A stretch of DNA of 5,390 bases, from contig OMUM01000055.1 of assembly GCA_900314225.1 (NCBI GenBank), positions 1 through 5,390 of the forward strand, written 5' to 3'. Position numbers and translations under genes: made by a program. The first letter of the stretch is position 1; each line of letters opens with the position of its first letter. This document shows positions 1 to 4,613 of the stretch, piece after piece. The notes under the pieces were generated by a model. The model did not search any database, was not told the origin of the DNA, and saw only the letters and a list, made by a program, of their open reading frames with translations. The stretch is from an uncultured bacterium (GTDB lineage Bacteria; Bacillota_I; Bacilli_A; RF39; UBA660).

Positions 1-1
1 A

Positions 2-85
2 CATTTGATTAATTCTATTAATACTAGGATACCTAACAATACAAATATTATTAACGTAGATGAAACCCAATTAAATCAAAGCTAA
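2..85 (+). other. possible 3' end of a plus-strand gene entering the window
   Basis: The plus-strand frame starting at base 2 is open for 27 codons from the window edge and closes with TAA at 83-85. It is the only open plus-strand frame here, and its last residues read NVDETQLNQS, a mixed composition that could be a protein C-terminus. In DNA this AT-rich a 27-codon run is weak evidence, and two minus-strand frames are also open over most of the stretch. If real, the gene would converge on the hydrolase at 220-957. I recognise no family. Confidence 0.2.
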
Positions 86-152
86 ATTAAATTTTATTTT
101 CAATATAAACAAAATATAATGTTAAATATGAAATTATAAAAATATAATAGTA

Positions 153-201
153 TTAATCTTCATATTATGGAGACTACAGCTACAGGTGGTATACATAATA
201 T
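153..201. repeat. partial repeat copy and inverted repeat in the left intergenic region
   Basis: TTAATCTTC occurs at 153-161 and again at 203-211, the second within the 20-bp direct repeat. An 8-bp inverted repeat, ATATTATG (162-169) and CATAATAT (194-201), frames a less AT-rich 24-bp stretch holding the doubled hexamer CTACAG-CTACAG. Recombinase attachment regions often have such short accessory sites near the core, so arm-type binding sites are possible, but this is inference. The loop is too long and the arms too AT-rich for a convincing terminator. I see nothing else between 86 and 196. Confidence 0.35.
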
Positions 202-216
202 CTTAATCTTCCGAAC
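197..216. repeat. left copy of a 20-bp direct repeat (candidate attL core)
   Basis: The minus-strand reading is GTTCGGAAGATTAAGATATT. The same 20 bases with one change (T for the second G of CGG) occur in the same orientation at 3187-3206. Outside these 20 positions the two flanks differ. This copy begins 3 bases beyond the stop codon of the hydrolase. With the recombinase gene between the copies, this is best read as one end of an integrated element. Chance repetition in AT-rich DNA is not excluded. Confidence 0.55.
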
Positions 217-219
217 ATT

Positions 220-957
220 TTATTTTACTAATTTTTTAACTTTAGAAACATATTCTTTGGCATGATTTATGCTTAAATCACCATGATAATATCCACTTAG
301 TATTTCTAACTCACTATTAACTAATTCATTATGAATTTTTTTTGCAGATTTTATCATAATTGATCTTTCCTTACTTCCAACAAATACTAATGACATTGTT
401 TTAATATTTTGCAAATTTTCTTTACAATAATTTGAATTTGATTTTAAAAATGTAATCATATTTCTCATTGATATTTTAGAACTATCATTATAATACTTAT
501 CAAATAGACTTTCCTTTATTTTTAAACTTTTAAACTGAAGTTTAGAAAACCATTTTTTAGATATAAGACTATAGGATATTTTAATTGATGGTATAATAAG
601 TTTATTAGTTACTTTCATTGGATATACTAACGCACTTTCTATTATTGCATATTCACATATATTATCTCTTTTTGAAAGTATATCTAATAATATTTGACCA
701 CCTAAAGAAAGCCCTCCAATTAATTTAACATTACCATCATAGTTATCATCTATATATTTTATTATTTCATCTGCATTATCTTCTATATTAGTAAAATCAT
801 TATCACTACCTGCATGACCATCTAGTATTGGCAATATAATATGATATTCATCCTTTAATAATTCTGCTACTTCTTCGTAATTCCACCAAGATAATCCTCC
901 ACCATGTAATAGTATAATTGTATCTTTATTAGTTTTACCATATTCTTTTACTACCAT
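220..957 (-). CDS. alpha/beta hydrolase fold protein
   Basis: This 245-residue protein has the outline of a single-domain alpha/beta hydrolase (Abhydrolase_6-like). A strand leads to HGGG at residues 18-21, the usual oxyanion-loop region. The nucleophile elbow GLSLGG (82-87) gives catalytic Ser84, and a C-terminal YYHGD gives His225. The acid is probably Glu197 in VGSKE, where many relatives have Asp. A lysine-rich cap covers roughly residues 105-185. There is no signal peptide or membrane segment, so it should be cytoplasmic. The fold suggests ester, thioester or lactone hydrolysis, but the substrate cannot be told. ATG at 955-957 is preceded by GAGGT (965-969), 7 nt away. The gene lies behind the fic terminator and has its own -10 box. 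Its stop is 3 bases from the direct repeat, which makes it the last gene of the proposed element. No clear terminator follows it. Confidence 0.9.
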   Translation of the reverse strand: MVVKEYGKTNKDTIILLHGGGLSWWNYEEVAELLKDEYHIILPILDGHAGSDNDFTNIEDNADEIIKYIDDNYDGNVKLIGGLSLGGQILLDILSKRDNICEYAIIESALVYPMKVTNKLIIPSIKISYSLISKKWFSKLQFKSLKIKESLFDKYYNDSSKISMRNMITFLKSNSNYCKENLQNIKTMSLVFVGSKERSIMIKSAKKIHNELVNSELEILSGYYHGDLSINHAKEYVSKVKKLVK

Positions 958-964
958 AATATCT

Positions 965-985
965 ACCTCATATAAAATTATACCA
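965..985 (-). promoter_or_regulatory. extended -10 promoter and RBS of the hydrolase gene
   Basis: On the minus strand TATAAT (977-982) is preceded by TG plus one base (984-985), an extended -10 element. No good -35 hexamer is found 16-18 bp upstream. Transcription would start near 970, leaving a leader of little more than the GAGGT site at 965-969. The gene needs its own promoter because a terminator closes fic just upstream. Confidence 0.6.
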
Positions 986-1006
986 TACTTTCCAGTAATT
1001 TTGACA

Positions 1007-1014
1007 GTTCGGAA
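1007..1014. repeat. 8-bp inverted copy of the direct-repeat core
   Basis: GTTCGGAA here is the exact reverse complement of TTCCGAAC at 209-216, inside the left direct repeat. The two copies enclose the hydrolase gene and its promoter (806 bp outer distance). Beyond 8 bp the match decays, with scattered identities only. It could be a degenerate recombinase half-site or a coincidence. Confidence 0.3.
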
Positions 1015-1023
1015 TTTTACTAA

Positions 1024-1049
1024 AAACAGAACACATTTGTGTTCTGTTT
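1024..1049 (-). terminator. rho-independent terminator of fic
   Basis: AAACAGAACACA (1024-1035) and TGTGTTCTGTTT (1038-1049) are perfectly complementary. On the minus strand the hairpin is followed by a T run reaching about 1022. It overlaps the TAA stop of fic (1048-1050), so fic transcription should end here before the hydrolase promoter. Confidence 0.8.
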
Positions 1050-2043
1050 ATACTTTATAATACATTTGGTTTTTACTGGTTGGTTTATCTGGATTAGTCA
1101 TTTTTATCAATCCATTTTCTAATGCAGGATTTAAGTAATTATCTCTAAATGAAATACGTGATTTCATATCTAATTTTTCCATTAATTCTGACGTAGTCAT
1201 AGCTACTCCAGTTTCCATTACATCCAATAATTTATTAACGTATGAACTAATATGACTTGCTTGTACACTTGTGCTTTCCATTAAATCTTCTAATGTTTCA
1301 TCAATCATTTTCAACATAAATTCTATAAACTCAGTAGAATCACCATTATGATCACAGTTTGCAATTGAAGAATAATATTCTTCTTGATATTTTTTTATTT
1401 GAGATTCAATTGGAACATACTCAAATATTTCTTCCCAATTTGAAAGTATTACGTTTTGCCATAATCTAGCAGTTCTTCCATTACCATCTTTAAATGGGTG
1501 TATAAATACAAATTCATAATGAAATACTGATGAAAGTATTAATGGATGAACTATACCATTATTGTCTTCCATCCATTTGAATAATTGCTTCATTAACTCA
1601 TCAACTTGTTCAGGTGGTGGGCAAACGTGAATACAATTACCTTTTTCATCAAAGACTCCTTCATTTCCTTTTCTAAACTCACCAGATTCATCTACTGTAA
1701 GATATGTCATCACACCGTGAACTTTTTTTAAATCTTTAATTGAATACTGGTTAACTTCTTTTATTAATTTATAAGCTTCATAGGCGTTTTTAACCTCTTG
1801 TATTTCATCCTGAGGACCAATTACCTTTTTGCCATCAATAATGTCTTTTACTTGATCAAAAGATAATGAATTTGCTTCTATAGCTAACGATGAATGAATA
1901 GAACGAATCCTATTGTTTCTTCTTAAAACTGGCATTTTATTTAAATCTTTATAATTATCTAACTTGCCAATCTTTTTCATTATACTTGATATTCTATCCA
2001 ACATAATATTTGTAATATCAAATGGTGGGATGTAATTATCCAT
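1048..2043 (-). CDS. fic: Fic family protein (probable AMPylase, self-inhibited class)
   Basis: The 331-residue protein carries the full Fic signature HPFKDGNGRTAR at residues 182-193, with catalytic His182 and the GNGR anion-binding loop. Such proteins usually transfer AMP from ATP to a hydroxyl side chain of a target protein. Near the N-terminus SLAIEAN (52-58) resembles the inhibitory helix motif (S/T)xxxE(G/N), with Glu56 in the inhibitory position and Ala57 where Gly or Asn is usual. This is the arrangement in which inhibition lies within the protein, and no separate antitoxin gene is seen. The last 50 residues (SELMEKL to the end) look like the winged-helix tail common in this subgroup. 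No signal peptide is present, so it should be cytoplasmic. The ATG at 2041-2043 follows GAGGTG (2051-2056) at good distance. The gene is monocistronic, with a strong promoter and a terminator. The target protein is unknown. Confidence 0.93.
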   Translation of the reverse strand: MDNYIPPFDITNIMLDRISSIMKKIGKLDNYKDLNKMPVLRRNNRIRSIHSSLAIEANSLSFDQVKDIIDGKKVIGPQDEIQEVKNAYEAYKLIKEVNQYSIKDLKKVHGVMTYLTVDESGEFRKGNEGVFDEKGNCIHVCPPPEQVDELMKQLFKWMEDNNGIVHPLILSSVFHYEFVFIHPFKDGNGRTARLWQNVILSNWEEIFEYVPIESQIKKYQEEYYSSIANCDHNGDSTEFIEFMLKMIDETLEDLMESTSVQASHISSYVNKLLDVMETGVAMTTSELMEKLDMKSRISFRDNYLNPALENGLIKMTNPDKPTSKNQMYYKV

Positions 2044-2065
2044 ATCAAATCACCTCAAATTCTTG

Positions 2066-2101
2066 TAATATTATTATATAATTTAATAATATTATAGTCA
2101 A
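2066..2101 (-). promoter_or_regulatory. strong sigma-A type promoter of fic, with an inverted repeat over the -10
   Basis: Minus-strand TTGACT (2096-2101), a 17-bp spacer and TATAAT (2073-2078) make a near-consensus promoter 30 bp upstream of the fic start codon. An 11-bp inverted repeat, TAATATTATTA (2084-2094) and TAATAATATTA (2066-2076), straddles the spacer and -10 box and could be an operator. Because the arms contain only A and T, coincidence is a real possibility. The promoter itself is the more secure call. Confidence 0.75.
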
Positions 2102-2137
2102 TTATCTTATATGTTTTTCTATATGTTTTCTTGTATG

Positions 2138-3100
2138 CTAGCAAATGTATTTTCTATGAGATATTTTAACATTATTTTGATTAACAAATGCATAATGAAG
2201 AGTTGTATCTATTTTGGTATGCCTTAATAAATGTTGAACTTGCTCTATTGGCATTCCTTTATCTATTGCTCTAGTTGCTAGTGTTCTTCTAAATTTATGA
2301 GGATGTACTTTTTCTCCTCCTAATTCTTTTCCGAGTTTTTGTAGCATTAATTCTATTCCTCTGCTTTTCAATCTATCATAAGGTTTATTATTACTTACAA
2401 ATAATGCTTCATTATTATCTATTCTATTACTTAAATATTCTTCCATATGTAATTTAGCTTTACCATCAAAATATACCTCTCGCATTTTCTTACCTTTACC
2501 AAATACTACACATGATTTATTTTCAAAATTAATATCATCTCTATTAAGATTAACAAGTTCACTTATTCTTATACCGGATGATGCTAATAAATCTATAATA
2601 GCTAAATTTCTTATATTAGTACAACTATTTCTTAATCTTTCCATTAATTCATCTGAATATGTTTCTTTAATTAAAAAGTCTGTTTTAATTTTATGTATTC
2701 TTCTAATTGGACTTTTAACTATATAATCTTCTGCTTCAAGAAAAGTAAAGAAGCTTGATAATGATCTTCTTACACCATCAATAGTTAAATTATTACAATT
2801 ATTATTAGATTGGTAATATGATAAAAACTCTCTAATATCATCAGTTTCAATAGTTCTTACATCTTTATCTAAATATGACAACATCTTATAAATATGTATT
2901 TTATAATTTTTAATAGTTAATTCGGAACATCCTTCTAATCTTTTAGAATTGATGAACTTATTAACATATTCCTCATTAGATATTTCTTTCTTTTCAAATT
3001 CAACTTTCTTATATAACACTTCCTGTAATTTAGACATTTGATAATTATTCAAATATCTATTCATTTCTGAACTTATAGTTCTAATTATATTCTCATTCAT
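2138..3100 (-). CDS. tyrosine recombinase/integrase (XerC/D-like)
   Basis: The protein has 320 residues and a complete catalytic set: Arg178 in SSGIRISEL, Lys202 in GKG, His268 and Arg271 in HPHKFRR, His294 in LLRHTKIDTT and nucleophile Tyr303 in LHYA. The Arg-Lys spacing (24) and His-Tyr spacing (9) match XerD. Arg293 replaces the usual Gly of the LLGH motif. Residues 42-125 form a SAM-like core-binding domain with LTIKNYKIHI. The N-terminal 38 residues are a helical lysine- and glutamate-rich extension. From memory, similar extensions occur in clostridial recombinases that invert or shuffle DNA at phase-variable loci, which is weaker evidence. The ATG at 3098-3100 has AAAGGGG (3110-3116) upstream inside a small hairpin. 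The gene has its own promoter and lies next to the right direct repeat, so it probably acts at the repeats. It appears full length and functional. No excisionase is seen. Confidence 0.93.
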   Translation of the reverse strand: MNENIIRTISSEMNRYLNNYQMSKLQEVLYKKVEFEKKEISNEEYVNKFINSKRLEGCSELTIKNYKIHIYKMLSYLDKDVRTIETDDIREFLSYYQSNNNCNNLTIDGVRRSLSSFFTFLEAEDYIVKSPIRRIHKIKTDFLIKETYSDELMERLRNSCTNIRNLAIIDLLASSGIRISELVNLNRDDINFENKSCVVFGKGKKMREVYFDGKAKLHMEEYLSNRIDNNEALFVSNNKPYDRLKSRGIELMLQKLGKELGGEKVHPHKFRRTLATRAIDKGMPIEQVQHLLRHTKIDTTLHYAFVNQNNVKISHRKYIC

Positions 3101-3133
3101 AAAACCATTCCCCTTTCAAATAAGAATGGTTTT
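3101..3133 (-). promoter_or_regulatory. hairpin enclosing the recombinase RBS
   Basis: AAAACCATTC (3101-3110) and GAATGGTTTT (3124-3133) form a perfect 10-bp inverted repeat with a 13-nt gap. On the mRNA the gap holds most of the AAAGGGG ribosome binding site and the stem ends exactly at the ATG. It could tune recombinase translation, or serve as a DNA site for the recombinase itself. The 13-bp spacing is longer than in usual Xer core sites. Confidence 0.6.
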
Positions 3134-3134
3134 T

Positions 3135-3162
3135 ATTATATATAAAAACTAGATGATAACAA
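3135..3162 (-). promoter_or_regulatory. predicted promoter of the recombinase
   Basis: Minus-strand TTGTTA (3157-3162), 16 bp, then TATAAT (3135-3140). The -35 box lies in the loop and arm of the terminator hairpin at 3144-3175, so reading through from the acyltransferase ends where recombinase transcription begins. Transcription would start near 3128, within the right part of the RBS hairpin. Confidence 0.55.
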
Positions 3163-3175
3163 AATCATCTAGTTT
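3144..3175 (-). terminator. rho-independent terminator between the acyltransferase and the recombinase
   Basis: AAACTAGATGAT (3146-3157) and ATCATCTAGTTT (3164-3175) form a perfect 12-bp stem with a 6-nt loop. In minus-strand transcripts it ends in five U residues (3148-3144). It lies beyond the direct repeat, inside the proposed element, and would block read-through from the abrB-acyltransferase operon into the recombinase. Confidence 0.75.
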
Positions 3176-3186
3176 AAATGTACGGG

Positions 3187-3206
3187 AATATCTTAATCTT
3201 ACGAAC
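3187..3206. repeat. right copy of the 20-bp direct repeat (candidate attR core) at the acyltransferase stop
   Basis: The minus-strand reading is GTTCGTAAGATTAAGATATT, 19 of 20 identical to 197-216. It covers the last codons and the TAA (3199-3201) of the acyltransferase. The single difference matters: with the left-copy base the frame would read on two codons (Glu-Asp) to the TAA inside the repeat. Either version therefore ends the gene cleanly, which suits a 3'-end insertion site. Confidence 0.55.
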
Positions 3207-4287
3207 TCTTCTTTTGATTTACTATACCCAGTAATAATCTATTTACGATTGGAATTCTTTTTAAAATTTCAGTTATTAAAGGTAATACAATTATTGTTCC
3301 TATAATTAAAATTATATAATTAAATATAAAATTATTAAGTTTAATATATTCAACAAGGATAAATGCTATAACAATTTGTATAGTATAATGAAGTACATAA
3401 AAATTAAAATTATTTTTATTCATATAGTTAGTGAATTTATTTTCAAAATCCAAGTATTTTTTACCAAGACCAAATGCTGACAAAATTACTAACCATATAT
3501 AAAAGTTTGTAAATATGTTAGTTAAAAATTCATTAGATCCAAAATTAGTACCATAGTTTACTATTGTAAATATAATTCCAATAATTAATGTTGTTATTCC
3601 TAATAATATTGAAATACTTTCTAATTTTTTAATAATCTTATCATTTGAAAATATATAATAACCTAGTATAAACATCAACAAATATATTCCCCATCTATAT
3701 ACTGTAACAACTGGTGTATTTAATATGAATGAAGAACCCCAAACTAATAAAAATAATAAAAATAGAATTGGTAAATTGATTTTGTTAAAAAAGTTATCTA
3801 ATTTTTGTTTCTTATCAATTTTTCTAATTAAAACTATTAATAAAGACGCTACAAATAAAACATGAGCATACCATAATGGACCAATTCCTATTAAAGAAAA
3901 AATAATAAATTTAATTACAGATGGAACCATATTTGCATTACCAGCAAATATATCAGCATAATAATTTGTTGCCCAACCACTTATCCAACCATATACAAAT
4001 ATACCTACAATGCTTGGAACTAATATTCTCTTTGCTCTATCATTAATAAATTCTTTATTGCTTTTATTTTTTAAAGAATACTTAGTAGAAACACCTGATA
4101 CTACAAATAACAAACACATAATCCATGGATATGTAAAAACACATATAGTATCAAGTTCTTTAATTCCTTTAACACCAATATTTGAAATTACACCACTTGA
4201 ATTAAAAATATAAAATACATGATATAAAATTACAACGCATAAAGTAATCCATCTTATGTTATCTAAATAATTCTTTCTTTTATTCAT
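3199..4287 (-). CDS. membrane acyltransferase (acyltransferase-3 family)
   Basis: The 362-residue protein is a multi-pass membrane protein with about ten hydrophobic segments. The start LDNIRW (8-13) followed by a membrane helix with YHVFY (His23 within) is the N-terminal signature of the acyltransferase-3 (OafA-like) family, in which that Arg and His are conserved. FVVSG (61-65), RAKRILVP (84-91) and GPLWYAHVLF also fit. Family members usually move acetyl or similar acyl groups to cell-surface sugars or other exported molecules. The acceptor here is unknown. It starts 2 nt after the AbrB-like gene, with GAGGA (4297-4301) lying inside that gene, so the two are co-transcribed and probably translationally coupled. 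Its 3' end lies in the 20-bp direct repeat, so its final residues may have been reset by an insertion event. The C-terminal KKSS follows a normal last helix and the length is typical, so the protein appears intact. Confidence 0.9.
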   Translation of the reverse strand: MNKRKNYLDNIRWITLCVVILYHVFYIFNSSGVISNIGVKGIKELDTICVFTYPWIMCLLFVVSGVSTKYSLKNKSNKEFINDRAKRILVPSIVGIFVYGWISGWATNYYADIFAGNANMVPSVIKFIIFSLIGIGPLWYAHVLFVASLLIVLIRKIDKKQKLDNFFNKINLPILFLLFLLVWGSSFILNTPVVTVYRWGIYLLMFILGYYIFSNDKIIKKLESISILLGITTLIIGIIFTIVNYGTNFGSNEFLTNIFTNFYIWLVILSAFGLGKKYLDFENKFTNYMNKNNFNFYVLHYTIQIVIAFILVEYIKLNNFIFNYIILIIGTIIVLPLITEILKRIPIVNRLLLGIVNQKKSS

Positions 4288-4289
4288 AA

Positions 4290-4490
4290 CTATTTATCCT
4301 CATTTGGTAATATTTTATCCATGGTATCTTCTAATACTTCAGACTTGATTATAGCCATACCTTTCTTTTTATCACATAAAACAACAACTGAATCACCTGG
4401 CTTAATATCAAACATTTCTCTTGCTTCTTTAGGAATTACTATTTGTCCCTTTTCACCAACTTTAGCAATACCTACAAATTTGTTTTTCAT
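4290..4490 (-). CDS. AbrB/MazE/SpoVT-type DNA-binding regulator
   Basis: The 66-residue protein is almost entirely one swapped-hairpin AbrB domain: VGEKGQIVIPKEAREMFDI (12-30), then KPGDSVVVL and KKKGMAII. Such proteins bind DNA as dimers. The acidic tail (SEVLEDTMDKILPNEDK) is short, and no toxin partner of the MazF or VapC kind follows. It is therefore more likely a local transcription regulator of the operon than an antitoxin. The first gene of a two-gene unit with the acyltransferase, it has AAAGGAGG (4497-4504) six nt before its ATG. A perfect palindrome in its leader is a plausible autoregulatory operator. Confidence 0.92.
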   Translation of the reverse strand: MKNKFVGIAKVGEKGQIVIPKEAREMFDIKPGDSVVVLCDKKKGMAIIKSEVLEDTMDKILPNEDK

Positions 4491-4504
4491 AATATGCCTC
4501 CTTT

Positions 4505-4524
4505 AAGTATAACTAGTTATACTT
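4505..4524. promoter_or_regulatory. perfect 20-bp palindrome, likely operator of the abrB-like operon
   Basis: AAGTATAACTAGTTATACTT is its own reverse complement over all 20 bases. It lies a few bases downstream of the predicted transcription start and directly before the AAAGGAGG site. A further AAGTAT half-site occurs on the minus strand at 4528-4533. A dimeric regulator bound here would block early transcription. Autoregulation by the AbrB-like protein is inferred from position. Confidence 0.7.
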
Positions 4525-4534
4525 TTCATACTTA

Positions 4535-4563
4535 ATTATATACCTGTTTTATACAAAAGTAAA
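4535..4563 (-). promoter_or_regulatory. promoter of the abrB-like/acyltransferase operon
   Basis: Minus-strand TTTACT (4558-4563), a 17-bp spacer and perfect TATAAT (4535-4540). The predicted start of transcription, near 4528, falls just before the 20-bp palindrome. Confidence 0.7.
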
Positions 4564-4590
4564 GCATCGCAAGATTACTATTTTGTAATT

Positions 4591-4613
4591 AAAAAGACTA
4601 TATTTAGTCTTTT
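4591..4613 (-). terminator. terminator at the original end of the Bro-N gene
   Basis: AAAAGACTA (4592-4600) and TAGTCTTTT (4605-4613) pair perfectly around a 4-nt loop, followed on the minus strand by U residues. The hairpin contains the TAA (4604-4606) that ends the out-of-frame tail of the Bro-N gene. This supports 4604 as the ancestral gene end. The stem has few GC pairs, so it is of modest strength. Confidence 0.6.

Larger units (their letters stand above)
197..3206 (-). mobile_element. candidate small integrative element: recombinase, Fic protein, alpha/beta hydrolase
   Basis: The segment is bounded by a 20-bp direct repeat (19 of 20 identical) spaced 2990 bp apart. It contains a tyrosine recombinase whose start codon is 86 bp from the right copy, a fic gene and an alpha/beta hydrolase gene. 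The right copy overlaps the stop codon of the acyltransferase at 3199-4287. Many tyrosine-recombinase elements insert at gene 3' ends and leave the target gene with an intact end, as here. The element would carry a terminator (3144-3175) that insulates it from the target operon, plus a promoter for each gene. No replication, mobilisation or excisionase gene is present, so it would be a minimal or passively spread element. The alternative is an old mosaic region with a coincidental repeat. The boundaries are inferred from the repeat alone. Confidence 0.45.

Noticed and set aside
86..150. AT-only inverted repeats as a terminator for the hydrolase
   Set aside because: The arms are about six bases of pure A/T with an uneven loop, which is expected by chance in this composition.
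1001..1006. TTGACA on the plus strand as a -35 box
   Set aside because: No -10 box follows at 16-18 bp, and a terminator hairpin and the antisense fic gene lie downstream.
4010..4213. Open plus-strand frame of 67 codons
   Set aside because: It is antisense to the well-supported acyltransferase, matches no family known to me and has no ribosome binding site worth noting.
4290..4490. AbrB-like gene as an antitoxin of a toxin-antitoxin pair
   Set aside because: The following gene is a membrane acyltransferase, not a small toxin, and the protein has almost no C-terminal toxin-binding extension.
4321..4506. Open plus-strand frame of 61 codons
   Set aside because: It lies antisense to the AbrB-like gene, and its hydrophobic composition is a by-product of the opposite strand.
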